Shown here in pieces: positions 49,632 through 62,478 of a DNA stretch of 64,000 bases (position 1 is the first letter of the stretch; each line of letters opens with the position of its first letter). Both the position numbers and the translations under genes were made by a program. This DNA is from Paramecium pentaurelia (Eukaryota > Ciliophora > Oligohymenophorea > Peniculida > Parameciidae), in NCBI GenBank assembly GCA_905183005.1, contig CAJJDO010000022.1, forward strand, positions 487,151 through 551,150, written 5' to 3'. Under the pieces are notes generated by a model, which saw only the letters and a program-made list of their open reading frames with translations, was not told the origin of the DNA and did no database searches.

Positions 49632-51208
49632 TCAAAATTATTCATATTCTAAATCGTCATAATTTTAATTTGGTTAAGGAGGTTTTGATTCAAGAACACC
49701 TAAGTTGCATAGACATAAAGTTGCAATTGATTTTTCATTTAAATGGTTTGCACACTTAAATAATATAATCTAAATTTACTAAAATGGCATTTTTTAAAAT
49801 TTATGTTTACACTTCAGTTGAGGTTTATAGATATCCTGATATTTTAATTAGATTCAATAAGCACTCTAATTGTAATTTATGATTTTTCAATCTTCTGGCC
49901 AACTCATAACAATTCTATTAAATATTTTATTATTATATAAATTACTTAAAAATTTTCAAATGCTTAATCATATTGTTTGACTTCTAAAAATACAATACCC
50001 AATTAACCATAAGAGATACATGATGATTCTGCTTCATCTCTTTTTTGTGCCCATTCTAAAGCATTCGAAAAATAATCAATAGAATCTTCATAATTCTTAA
50101 GTCTTCTATGAGCTAAACCCAAATTATAAAATCCTGTAAACATATTCTCTTAATCTGAGTACTATATATTTTATTTATGAAATTCAATTGATTTTGTAAA
50201 ATTACCAGCATTATAATAATTAAATGCTACTCTATTAGTTCCTAATGCCATTCCTATTTTATCTTCCATTAATTTAGCACATGCCACAAATTTCTTATAA
50301 AATCTAACAGCTTCATTATGATTTTTGCTACTTTCATAAACCATTCCTAAATAAAATGATAAATGAGCTTCCTTCTAAATATCCCCTGCTTACATACCAG
50401 CTTTAGCTCTTACTAGTAAATCCTTAATACTAGTTCTATTGTTTTCCTTAACATTATGTGTATAAGGTATAGATGGAGCATAACCATTTCCAGGTGTTAA
50501 TGGAGATGCTATACTAGCATTTGGTAAATCAGGTGGTTGAACAGAAATCTATTAATCAAAGAACTAAAAGTTAGTTTCTGGTTGAACTGGTAAATCCATT
50601 TAAGCCACTTTATCAATTTCTTTTTTCAAATCAATATTATCAATTGGGGCTGTAGATTTCATTAGTTATTCATTTAATAATGATCCCAATAAATTTTTTA
50701 CTGGTTTTTCTTCATCATCTTTAATATTTAGAATTTTGTCATATTGTTTTGCTTAACCTTTATGAAAGAGAGCTTCAAAATCTTTTTCTTTTTCTTTTAG
50801 CTCTTACAATGCATCAGCCTTAGGTTACACAAAGATGTCTTTATACATTTGCATATCGTTCTCTTATCTTCTTAGCGGTTTCTTTTTATATTCTTTAGGC
50901 TATTTAATATTCTAAGAAATTTATACTTATAGCACTCTCTATTAACTAGGCTACATACTTTTTAATTGATTTGGTTAAGAAAAGAAAGCATCTTCTATTT
51001 TTGTTTAAAATTCACTAAGAATTTCTTAGGCTTTATATCTATATCAATAATGAAACTAATTCATATACGTTATTGGTTATAATCGTTCTGCAACAACAAA
51101 TCTTGAAGGTTGGTAGTTTTTAGTTGAGAATTTCTCATTTGAGAATTGCTTCTTCATTTTATTTTTGATTAATTTCTTAGTTGGAGGTGATTTTGATTTA
51201 TCACTCAT
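49632..51208 (-). CDS. TPR-repeat protein with long basic N-terminus
   Basis: A protein of about 500 residues. The first 240 are basic and Pro/Gln-rich (SDKSKSPPTKKLIKNKMKKQ), without a known domain. At least six TPR units follow: SFYLGMVYESSKNHNEAVRF, GTNRVAFNYYNAGNFTKSIE, GFYNLGLAHRRLKNYEDSID, SYGQLGIVFLEVKQYDQAFE, and a last helix pair ending CLCNLGVLESKPPQ. Introns fit phase at three places, e.g. about 30 bp after PIT near the start and 25 bp ending AAG before CANHLNEKS. The stop is TGA at 49632. It resembles the TPR gene at 44320 in repeat style (EFHK, AF/YK helices), suggesting related ciliary or scaffold roles. Confidence 0.75.
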
Positions 51209-51436
51209 TTAATATTATATAATATATAAATATATATCATTAATATTTCTTATATATATACATATATAGGTATAAGACAATAGTTACTTATTATATTATT
51301 ACATTAGAGAATAAATAGAAGAATTAAGAATTATGTTTTAATTTATTAATTGTAATACTTGATCGATATTTTTATTTTATATTGTCAAATAATTATAAAG
51401 TTGTAAATTTGAAATAAAATTAAATAAGATTAATAA

Positions 51437-53103
51437 ATGACAATTTGGTAAGCCTTTAGAAAACAGTTTCAAAACCTAAAAATGAGAGACTAGATTTTTT
51501 TGGTTAAGATATCTGCTTTTTTAATCAGTTTTATATTGATTGGATCATTTTATATAGTTTAGAAAAATGTAATCATTGGAATATATGAAAACTCTTCTAC
51601 TATAGTTTTGTAACGTTAAGATAGAGATGCGCTTAACCTCTTTCTTCCATAACTAAATTATTATCTCATTTCCAAATAGCATCAAAGTATTAATTTATTA
51701 TATTTTTTAGGAGTATAGCTTTTAAAAAGTTTAGGTTCTCTTTATTAATAATTGGATAATTTTCAGGTATCTGAATAATATAAAGATGCACTTAAATGTT
51801 AAACTTTAGAAGAGAAAAATTTTTTATTTTTACTTCCAGAACCTTGTTCAAATTGTTATCTATGTAAAGAAGGTAATAAATTACCTTCAATGCAAAAATA
51901 TCAAGATTTATAAAAATTCTCCAGATTACTATCTGAATATATTCTTTTATTTGATACAACATAAAATAACAGAATTTTCTATGTGGCAACTGGAGATATA
52001 GAAGTTGCATTTATTTTTCCTTAAGTTATTTACGATTGGTCTTTCTCACCATAATAAAAAAATTGGTTTGTAAATCATTTGGATAAATATTAATACGAAA
52101 AAGATTAAAAATATTTTTACTCATAACTTTACTTTTCTGGCACTCAATTTATTTATAAATAAACAATTTCTTATTCTTTAGAAAATCAATATACTAAAAG
52201 CTTAGATGCAATAGCAGGTACTGATATAGATGCAGAGGACCCAGATATGAAATTAATTTAAGCAAACACTTATTTATTAAATGAATAAGGTCAAATAATA
52301 TATAGAAATGTCAATTTAAATCTACCTGTTACAGAATTGAATTTTATATATGAAGAAAGTAAAACTGGATTCAATAAAACAGATTGGATTGAAATTTTAA
52401 ATTTTGCTAATTAAAATCCAAGCATTTCTAATTGTTAATTGAATGAAAAATAAATCTTATGTAGATACAATTCGATTTATAAAAAACCTATTAAGATAGT
52501 AGCTAATCAAATTCCTGGCAATTTCACATTAATGATGTAAATATGAATTTAATTATTAGGTTTACTAATTCGAGCTTTGAACAATTATTATAAAAAAATT
52601 TCTTAGAGCTTGAACATATGGTTTAATAGGTGAATGAAAGAGCTTTTTATATCTAAATAATTATATCTTGCTCTTTAATTTCGATTTCAATGATTATTGT
52701 TATTTTCATTTTTCGCCCTATTCTTAGAGTCATGATTGCAGCCAAAATGTACATTAAAAAAATGGGTAATAATTTGGATAAGGAAATATTTAAGTTAATG
52801 AATAAAAAGAAGGATGGCAATAGTATTTTCAATAACTTAGAACTTTAAATAATTAATTTCAGTGATATCTTAACTAAAAATTAATAATAAAAAGGAAATA
52901 TTTGCAAATAAATAGAAAAATATTAATATTAAAAAAAAACAATCTAATCCATCCAAGTTGAATTATTATGTGAGTGTACTAAAACCTAATTAACTAGTTA
53001 GATATCTATTTCAACAAAACATTTACAATAAATGATTTCTCAATTACTAAAATAATTTAATAAATATAATCATCTGTCAACAACAGTTGAAATGTCTAAA
53101 TGA
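51437..53103 (+). CDS. Orphan two-TM protein with large extracytoplasmic domain
   Basis: A 547-residue protein with one 23-bp intron (GTAAAT...TTATTAG). An N-terminal hydrophobic segment (FLVKISAFLISFILIGSFYI) is followed by about 340 residues with a cysteine pair motif PEPCSNCYLC and many aromatic residues (VIYDWSFSP, WFVNHLDKY), then a second membrane segment (IIISCSLISISMIIVIFIF), and a cytosolic tail of about 130 Gln/Lys-rich residues with CECTKTQL. This is the layout of a Cache-type sensor or receptor, but there is no kinase, cyclase or other output domain in the tail. The family is unknown. The stop is TGA at 53101. Confidence 0.75.
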
Positions 53104-53350
53104 TCAGTTTAAATAAAAAATAATTTCATAAATCTTTTCTATATTAAATTTCATAATTTTTTGATTAGGCATCATTTAATTAATAATATTTTGTTATAAA
53201 ATAATAAAGAGAAAAGTATTTTTATCTATGCATTTAACTGTTATTTTAATTTTATTTGTATATAGATAAAAATAGATTTATACGTATAATTGTTTTAAAG
53301 ATATTCTATATTATTTTTTATATGAAATAATAATCAATTTAAAAAAATAT

Positions 53351-53724
53351 ATGATGTTTGATCAAAATGATTATTCTATATTCATTTAATTACTAAATAC
53401 CCTGTAGATTTATAATTAACATATAAATAGTATATATATTTATTATTATAATATAATGAAGAAGTATAGATCTTAAATTATTATTTTATTGGTGTGAATA
53501 AAACAGGAGGATTGTAATTCTTTTCACAACTAAAAGAGTAGTATAGAGAAGTCTAAGATAAGATAATTAAAAAAAGTAAGTTTTATAGGCTTCATTAATA
53601 TTTTATGCAATTGATCATCTAACAAAAACAATAATTCCTGAAGATAGAGTAAGATAAGGATAAGGATTTTGAAAAAGATAATACAATAGATCTTATGTTA
53701 TAATATTTGGTTTTTTAAAAATGA
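53351..53724 (+). CDS. Small hypothetical protein
   Basis: A 113-residue frame from MMFDQNDYSIFIQLLNTL, with a 32-bp intron ending in AAG that joins it to VQILNYYFIGVNKTGGLQFF and a charged C-terminal helix (KIEQDKDKDFEKDNTIDL). Composition of the second exon is protein-like. Splice phase fits, but the intron is inferred and nothing is recognised. Confidence 0.4.
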
Positions 53725-54145
53725 AGGAATTAATTTACACAGATAAAGTTAAATACCTTTAATCTTGTGATTTAATAAATTTCATATTTATAATTTTAGG
53801 ATTAGACATTAAATTTTTTTATTATTTCCATTAAATAATTATAATTATATTTTAATAAATATTATCTGTTAATATATATATATTTACATAGATCAATGTT
53901 ATATGTAAGAAGATTAGTAGGAATCTCTTAAAATTAGAATATCTATATTCAAAGGTCAATTTAGTTGAGTATTTCTTTCATTAAATAAATTAATCTAGAT
54001 ATTAGATGATAACAATTAGTACAATATTTATTTTTATTTTATAATAAATACTGCAAAATTCTTATATATAATATACATTTTTCCATAAAATTTATAAATT
54101 AAATATCAAAAACCAAGTTATTAATTTATAATTAATTAAGAATTT
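53725..54145. other. Intergenic, AT-rich
   Basis: A 421-bp stretch upstream of the P450 gene. A plus-strand frame from ATG 53721 is open for about 140 codons but consists mostly of Ile, Phe, Tyr and Gln, as expected from AT-rich DNA with a single stop codon. It is not called. Confidence 0.4.
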
Positions 54146-55636
54146 ATGAATTTGCTAATTTTAACATATTTAGGCTACACAATCTTAGTCCTAATAGCCT
54201 ATCTTGTAATTGCACCAATTCCAAAGTTATTGTACTATAAGATTAAGTATGGATCTGCAGTAGATATATACTATTTTCCAATTATTGGATTATTAGGTCA
54301 AATCATAATAGATTTGATATTTAGACAAGATGCTTTCTATTCCTAAAAAAGATATTTAATAAAGAATAAAAAACTCAAATTACATATATCTAATGATTTA
54401 AAAGGTGGAGTTCATTTCTCCTTGATTGATCCAAAGCTTAAGAAGTTAGTGTTTTTTGATTAAGAATCTTATAAGAAAATGGAAGGCATGCCTTTTGCAG
54501 ACACATTTGTAGATTAAGGATTACTTTTCTAGAATGGACAGAGTTGGCATAAATCAAGAACAATGTTAACCAAACATTTTACATATCAAGATCTATTAGT
54601 AATGGTAGAAACATTAAAATAGGAATGCAATAAACTTCAATTACAAGATGGTCCTATTGATATATTGTCATTATTGAAATAGTTAACTAGTACAACTATT
54701 ACAAAAACATTTTTTGGAAGTGAAAATAATGATATATCAGATTTGGGTGTTGAGGTTAATAAAAATATGGAAAAGATGATGTTATTCTTTTTAAATCCTT
54801 TAATTGTATTGAGATGTTTTGCATTGAAATTAAATAAGACTACAACTCCTTCATTTTTATTATCATCTGGAGAAAAAGCATTTCTTAGAGAACTGTAAGA
54901 TTAAAAATAAAGAATCACATCTGAAATTGATCAAGGAATTAAAAAAATCAAAGAGAATTAAATTGTATAAGATAATATATTAATGACTATGTGTAAAGAA
55001 ATAATTAATAATAATATTACTAAAGAAGAAGCTATTCATTAATATTTCACACTTTTAATAGCTGGCATAGATTCAACTAGTCATGTTGTTAAAAATTTTT
55101 GTTATGCCTTAGGTTTATATCCAGAAATATAAAATAGACTTAGAAATGAAATTAAAAGTATTATTAAATAATTTGATGATCTAAAACCATAATAATTAAG
55201 CCAACTTAAATTATTAGATAACTTTATTAATGAATCATATAGACATTATACTGCAGTTCCTTCATTGTTCAATAGGATAGCTATTAAAGATATTAAATTA
55301 GAAGAATTTGTTATCTAAAAAGGATAGAGTATGGATTTAAATATGATGATGAGTCATTTTGATCCATCTATTTTTAAAAACCCACTTAAGTTTGATATTG
55401 ATAGATGGAATTCACCATTATTAGATACATATTCTTTTACTCCATTTTCAGCTGGCCCTAGAAATTGTATTGGATAACATTTAGCAACTTTAGAAATGAA
55501 GACCTTGCTTGTTTACCTTATTCTAAATTTTAATTTAGAATTAAATAGTGGTAAGATTTAATTAGGATTGGCAAATATGTACGGTCCAACACGCAGAGAT
55601 TTCTTAGTATTGAAAAATATTAATAAATAATTATGA
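54146..55636 (+). CDS. Cytochrome P450
   Basis: A 496-residue intronless P450 monooxygenase, anchored in the ER membrane by an N-terminal hydrophobic segment (NLLILTYLGYTILVLIAYLV). Diagnostic motifs: I-helix AGIDSTS from residue 306, K-helix E363-S-Y-R366, and the heme loop FSAGPRNCIGQ with the heme-ligating Cys441. Length is normal. Many in-frame TAA/TAG codons show the ciliate code. The substrate is unknown. The stop codon TGA (55634-55636) overlaps the ATG of the next gene (55633-55635). Confidence 0.95.
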
Positions 55637-56762
55637 GTTCAAATCCTTATTTTCTAATTCTTCACCATTAATATGACCAAGCTCTTCAATTATTGGTTAA
55701 TGATGATTACGAGACACTTGTAACCAAATCATTAGCATAATATCATCTTGGCAAATATGATGATGCATTATCAACATTAGACAAAGCTATCTAATTAAGT
55801 ACTGACAGATTTGAAGCATATTATAGAAAGGGTATTATGTAGAAATATATTTAGGATTGATCAACTTCATATGTGGAAAGATCTAATAAGCATAGTTAGA
55901 TTTATAAAAAAGTCTTGTACTAAATCCAAACCATAAGGAAACCTAACAATAGCTTTCGAAATGTGAATTAGAACTCAAGAATAATAAACTTGTCTAAACA
56001 ACTTAAGAAAAGTAAAGCATCATTTCATTTTTAGACTAATATAGTAATAAAAAGAAGTCCCTTAAAATTGTGGAGCTCAAAGAAAAGATATTTATTCAGC
56101 ATCAGGCAAATAGATGTATAAGTGGTATCAAACAGATTTGAAAGTTGGCATAGAAATACATCATGCATTACCAAATAGTGCAGACTTAAAATATTAGTTT
56201 GAAAAATAAAGGTATTCAATAAAGCCATATTTAGATTACAATTATCATTTCCTATTGAATAAGCTAATAATTTTGAACTTGATTTAGATTTATTTGCTGA
56301 AATTATTCCTGAAACCAGCAAAGCAAAGGTAGGATTGAATTCAATTGAAATTATTATGGATAAGAAGGATAAAACATTGAATTGGAATACATTGTAGAAA
56401 AAAGTTGAAGATAAATAATAAATACCAATAATTGAATAAGCAGCATATCCAACTTCATCAAAAGTAAAGAAGGATTGGAGTAAAATAGACAAAGAGATTG
56501 AAGAGGACATCAATAAACATAAGGAAGAATATGGTGAAGATCCTTTGAATAGTTTATTTAAACAAATTTATTAAAATGGAGATGAGAATACTAGAAGAGC
56601 TATGATAAAATCAATGTAAACTTCATAAGGAACAGTATTGTAATAAATTGAATTTAATTATTATTTAGATCAACAAATTGGGATGAAGTTAAATCTAAAG
56701 ATTATGAAAAGAAGGATAGACCATCACCTCCAAAAGGATAAGAATATAAAAAGTTAGGATGA
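55633..56762 (+). CDS. SUGT1: SGT1 homolog (TPR-CS-SGS co-chaperone)
   Basis: A 343-residue HSP90 co-chaperone. Domain order is that of SGT1: N-terminal TPRs (LAQYHLGKYDDALSTLDKAI; KIQQAQLDLQKSLVLNPNHK), a CS domain starting MYKWYQTDLKVGIEIHH and running to KDKTLNWNTL, and a C-terminal SGS domain (DPLNSLFKQIYQNGDENTRR, then STNWDEVKSKDYEKKDRPSP). Four introns of 23, 23, 23 and 29 bp fit phase exactly; the last joins GTVL to STNW. SGT1 acts in kinetochore assembly and SCF ligase function. The start ATG overlaps the P450 stop by 4 bp; no alternative Met is available before the first TPR. The next gene begins 31 bp after the stop. Confidence 0.9.
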
Positions 56763-56793
56763 GTTATTATTAATAAAAAATAAATTTAATATA

Positions 56794-59700
56794 ATGAAAA
56801 AAAAATAAGTGGAACATCGAATGATATTGACAAACATTCCTTCAGCACTTGATATTGGATTTACAGCTGTAACATCTGTATCTAATTTGGTATTCATGCT
56901 TGAAAATCCAAATGACTATCCTGTATAGTTTCATTTTGAATTTGAGAGATTTAAGATCACTCCAGATAGGTATTAAACAGTGATAATAATTTAGGGGATA
57001 ATTAGCTCCTGGATCAAAAATCAATTTTACATTGACATATTCCCCTTAATAAGCAGAAGTAATTGTTGCATCAATTATCATGCATATTTAATATGAATAA
57101 CCTAGAGTAATTAAAGTATCAGGAATTGGCAAATATCCCTTTTTATAATTGAATACTAAAAAACTCAATTTTGAAACTTTATTGATAGGTAAAACAGTAA
57201 CAAAAGAAATCACTATTAAGAATTCATCAGAAGTTACAGCCTAATTTTAAATCACAAAAATGATAGATGATGAGTTCAAAGATAATGCATTTTCATTAGA
57301 CTATTATTCAGGTGTAATTCCTCAAAAAAGCACATTTTTAATTAAAGTTACATATTAACCTAAAATACTTAATGTTTCTGTTATTAGATTTAAAGTGATA
57401 TGTTAAGGAGGAAATGAATTAACTTTTGAGTGTGTTGGATCAACAGTGGAACATGCTGTATATTTAAGTGAAAAGTCAATTAATTTTGGGGAGATTAAAA
57501 TTGGTAATCAGGCAACTAAATTATTAACAATCCATAATGATTCTGATCTAGCCACTTCATATTAATTTTATACTGATATGAATAACATTTTTAGTTTCAA
57601 TAAAATAAGAGGTTTAATTTAAGGAAAAAGCTTTGATCGTATCATAGTCACTTTTACACCTAAACATACAATTAATTATTATGAAAGAGTATATTGTGTT
57701 GCCAGTAATTAAATTAAATTTGTTGATTTAATTGGTACATGTTATGACCTTTTAATCAAACCTATACCATTACTCTAATAGCATATTGATAATTTTAGAA
57801 GAAGAGTAATTTAAGGAAAATTAAGTGAAGTTGATTTCAAATATATGGAAAATTCTTATTTGATGAAAATAAATTAATAAAATACAAGCAACCTTTAAGG
57901 AGAATGGCAAGAAAATCCTAATTAAACTGTTTAATATAAAGAATTAATGCTTCCTCCATCATCAGATTATAGATTAATTAAATTTTCTGAAGATTTTATA
58001 GATTTTGGTTATGTAGAATGTTATTCATAAAGTGGAGCAAGGGAATTGGAATTACATAATAGACTTAATTGTAAATTGACTATATTTTGGACAATCTAAA
58101 CTCATCCTACTATTAATGGAGAAAAAGTGCCAGTTTTTACAGTTTCTCCAGAAACATAATCAGCTAATGCAAATTCTAAATGCAAATTTTCAATTAGTTT
58201 TAGACCTACAAAATCATCTTACTACTATTTTTAATATATTTAATTCTTTGCAATTAAATATAATCCAAAACTAACAAAAAAAATATTAGATTCAGTTAAA
58301 AATAACAAAGGATCTATTTTGAATGAATCATTTGGAAATAATGCAAATCTAAAATTATCTTAAACTGGAATTACTAATCAAAAAAATACTATAGATTTTA
58401 CTTCTAAAGAAATGATTCCTACTTTTAGTGGATAAATTGGATGTGTTGGACATTCTTTTGGAATTAATTCTTAACCATATATTCCTATAATAGAACTTAG
58501 ACCATCTAACAAATTATATTTTCCTCCTTGTACAATTGAAGAATCTGTCTATTAAACAGTAGAATTTGTTAATAAATCAGATACTCCAATCTATTTTAAT
58601 TTTAGTCCAGATCCAACAAGAACTTTTAGAGTATTTCCTAATTAAGGTTTAATTTTTGGTAAATCATCATAAATGATTATTGTTGAATTTGTGCCAGTTG
58701 AAAATAAGGCATACAATTAAACTCTAGTTTGTCATATGAATCATTAATCTTCTAATTAAATAACTCTTTAAGCTATAGGATATTGTTCTACTCCTTCACT
58801 TAAATTGTAGAATGATGGTAAAGTATTCTTCCCTCCCTCATTTGTTGGAGTTTACTCAAGATAAAAATTTACAGTTCATAATGAATCAAGAGTACCAATG
58901 AGTTATTCAATAGATGTTCCAGAGAAATACTAAACTGAATTATATATTGAACCTTCATCTGGATAAATAAAACCTAATGAAGTAATTCATTTAGATTGTC
59001 AATTTATTCCTTATAAAAAGAATAAAGAATATAGAATTAAAGTACCTATGACTGCTACAGAAATTCTTGCAGATAACTAAAATCTTATTGGGTATCATAT
59101 TCCAGGATCAGGAAATTTAGACTTTCCTCTTGAGCAAAGAAAACCTATTGAATTATCATATCAATTTGAAATATTTGGAAAAGGTACAGATGGTGAACTA
59201 GAACTTAATGTTAAATAAATCGATTTCAATATTATAAAAGTTAATTTCAATACAAAAAAATATGCTACCTTAATTAATAATTCAGATTGCACATTTTATA
59301 TTGAATTAGTTCTTAGACCAAAAAGTAAGGATAAAGATAAAATTGATCATTAAATAATTAGTCTTATTAATAGATCTTTTACTTTAGATTTATAAAATGG
59401 GATTATTGCTGCCAATTCAAAATTAGATATTGGAATTATGTTTAATCCAATTGAAGTTTGTGAATTTGATTTAGTTTTAGATGTTATTGCTACTGAAAAG
59501 AATCCAAAAGCACCTAAAGGTCCTAATTATTAAAATAGGAAAATAGTATCTTAGAAATGCAAATTAGAAATTAAGGCTAAAGGAAATTATCCTTTATTGA
59601 AAATTGCTGATGTAAGAAATGATTCTATAAGTGTTGCCACATTATGGGAAAATTTCTAAATTAATTAAATTAATACAGAATTAGCCAAAGATTTAAATGA

Positions 59701-61438
59701 AGATGAATAGAAATTTTTGAAAATCGAATAATTGACATTTGATCAAGCTTAATAATTATAAAAGAGATTAAGAAGTTATGACTGGAATTTCGGATATTTA
59801 CCATCTAAACCATAAGTAAAATCTAGAAAAATTGTTATAACAATTTAAAACATTGGAGGTACTGATTTAGAGTGGCAATTTAAATTACCATCTGATCATT
59901 AAATAGAATTAGAACCTTGGGCTGATCCAGGAGAACCTACTGAAGAAGATACATTTGAAAAAGCCATTTTAGAAAAGAACATATTTTAAATTAGACCTAA
60001 AGGTGGTGTAATAGCTCCAAAATGTTTTAAAGATATAGAACTAATCTATACTCCTTGTAATTTAGATGAAGAACTCAAAACAAAGGGAATTTCAAATGAA
60101 AGTCATTTTCTAAGGGTTGTATTATAGATTTTGAATGGAAAACCATTAGTTTTAAATTTAAAAGGAACAACACTAGCTCCATTAGAAGGAAGATTAGCAG
60201 TAAAGAAAAATTCATTTGAATTGCCAGAAACTCCAGTTGGATTATTGTAACCTGTTAAATATCCAATAGAAATTTAAAATGTAGGAAGTTCAAAAGTGTC
60301 CTATAAAACACTTATATAAGAAATGGATATTGATGGATAGATCATTGATTCTTAGTTTAATGTATTTGATATTCAGAATCCTTAAGGATCACTCTTACCA
60401 AATGAGAAATAATATTTGTATTGCCTTTTTAAACCATTAGAATAGAAAATATACTATTTTGAATTATTGGTTGAGGTTTCTGATATGGTCAAAGTAATTT
60501 AACCAGTTAAGTTAGCTATTCAAGGAAGAGGATATGCTAATAAACCTAAAAATTAGATTTAAAAATAAACAATAGAAATTCCAAGATAAAGATCACATCA
60601 ATCTCCTATAGGTTCAAAAGTATTCTTTTCTTTGGAAGAAATAGATTTTGGAGAATTATTACCATTAAAATCTGCACATAGAATGATAATTCTATACAAT
60701 CAATCTACAGATCGTAAATTTACATTTGATTTTGGTATTTCATAATTCACACTTTCAAATAATAGACCAGGACTATGTTGTGGGGATGAATTTTTGATAG
60801 AACCTATATAGGGAGAACTCGAAGCTTAGGCATTTATAGAATTGAAATTAACATTGACTGCAGCCTCTACTCCTTCAGTTTATGAAGGAGAATGTGAATG
60901 TACAATAAGTTGGGAAAATAAAAATTAATAAGTGAATACTTCTTAGATAAGTTAAAATTCTCAAGCAATAACAGTAGATAAAGAAACTTTGTTTTTAAGA
61001 ATAAAGAAGAAATCAAGTTTGAATGTAGAATTAGTTAACTCATTTAAACAGCCTCCTCCTCCTATACATAATGCAATGGCCCATCCTTTCTAATAATTAC
61101 TAGGTTAGATTATTACAGAAGTTTTGACTGACTCTCATACTGACTAAATTCTTAGAGCATTAGATTAATAACCTATAACACTTTATTAACCTGAATAACA
61201 ACCAAAGGAAGGAGAAGATATATAAGTGGAGGATTTGTAAATATAAATATATATATAATTTAGGACAATCCCAAGAGACTATAAAGATTATAAGACTATG
61301 TTTTTAGAGGAAGAATTCATCGAATTAACTGATTTAATAATGGAAAATACATTCTTTAATATAATATAAGAAACCACAAGAAAAGAGTGTGATTTATTAC
61401 GTATTTCAAAGACTTTTGTCACACCAGCAAACAAATGA
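56794..61438 (+). CDS. CFAP65: CFAP65-like ASH/MSP-domain axonemal protein
   Basis: A 1,530-residue protein built from many ASH/MSP-type immunoglobulin-like domains, as in HYDIN, CFAP47 and CFAP65 of motile cilia. Typical repeat edges recur: VFMLENPNDYPVQFHFE, LVTFT/FTP turns, SVYQTVEFVNKSDTPIYFNF, GVYSRQKFTVHNESRVPMSY, IEIQNVGSSKVSYKTLIQ. The order and spacing of domains plus the C-terminal EEEFIELTDLIMENTFFNII best fit CFAP65 (CCDC108), a central-pair-associated protein, though mammalian CFAP65 is longer. Only two introns are seen: 25 bp near the start (GTATTA...TTTAG) and 27 bp near 61237-61263; both fit phase. The start ATG is 31 bp after the SGT1 stop. The alternative is another HYDIN-like family member. 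Confidence 0.7.
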
Positions 61439-61518
61439 TTATTATATAATAAAATATTTTGAAATTTATGTGATAGCAAACAACTTTGAGATTAATTTAT
61501 AGAAAGATAATAAGTACT

Positions 61519-62478
61519 TCAATTTTGAGTAGTTTCCTATTCTTATTAGGTTTATATCTTATCATTCCACCTTACTCTAATTCCATATTGCCAGATTCCT
61601 TCTCTTTGTTATCCATCTTCTCTAATATATACACCTTTTCCATGCTATTATCCATTTAACCATTCTCCCATATATTTTCTTCCATTCCACTTGTAGGTTC
61701 CAAACCCATGTCTTTTATCCTCTTTAAACTCTCCTATATATTCTCGATCATCCTCCCATCTCATAACTCCTTTACCCCATAATTGTCCATGTTTGAAATC
61801 TCCTTCATAGGTTTTCCCATCTGCCCATTTATATGTACCTTATCTCAGTTGGATATACATATATACCTTTTCCACTGATTACTCCATTTTCAAAAGTTCC
61901 TACATACTGACATCCATCTTTAGTAACTAGTTTTCCCTTGCCATGTCTAGCACCCTTATAAAATTCTCCTTCATAAAAAGAGCCATCTACATAATAATTG
62001 CTTTCTAAATTTACTTGAACATTATTCTTTTCCAAATCCATGTTATTTATCATTCAACCATTCACCTTCATAATATGATCCATCCGTACTCATAAATTTT
62101 CCAACTCCGTTTGCCTTATCATCCATCCATGATCCTTCATATATATTACCACTTATATTCACTAATTTACCATGACCTTAAGCCTTATCATTAACAAAAT
62201 CTCCTATATAATATGATCCTTTTTTCATTAAATTATTTACCATCAGGCCATATTTGTTTTCCTCTGCCATGTCTTACTCCATTCAATAATTCTCCCTCAT
62301 ATATTGCACCTGTCTCTAATCTTAAAATCTGTTTATCCTCCACTTGTTAAGACATCTAAGCTGACAGATGATAATATTCATCACTAAGGGCCCCTTCAAC
62401 AACTTCAATCTCTGAAACATTAAGTATAATTGGTTTTTCAACAGTAAATTTTGAACATAACCCAGAACAACTTCCCAT
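61519..62478 (-). CDS. MORN-repeat protein with acylated-type N-terminus
   Basis: A protein of about 290 residues. The start MGSCSGLC has Gly2 and nearby cysteines, fitting N-myristoylation plus palmitoylation. About ten MORN repeats of 23 residues follow: GAIYEGELLNGVRHGRGK, GSYYIGDFVNDKAQGHGK, NIYEGSWMDDKANGVGKF, GSYYEGEWLNDKQHGFGK, GSFYEGEFYKGARHGKGK, CQYVGTFENGVISGKGIY, KTYEGDFKHGQLWGKGVM and more. Introns include 22 bp (GTAAAT...AAAAAG) after WPDG and 28 bp within the fourth/fifth repeats; one near 61840 is needed but not pinned down. MORN repeats bind membranes or scaffold cortical structures. A frame starting at 62053 is only a read-through of one intron in this gene. Confidence 0.8.

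Noticed and set aside
53721..54150. Open plus-strand frame of about 140 codons before the P450
   Set aside because: Composition is Ile/Phe/Tyr/Gln-rich as expected from AT-rich noncoding DNA with only TGA as stop, and there is no conserved-looking segment.
56031..56513. Minus-strand frame of 160 codons, the longest standard-code frame in the window
   Set aside because: It is antisense to the CS and SGS domains of SGT1, which are clear on the plus strand.
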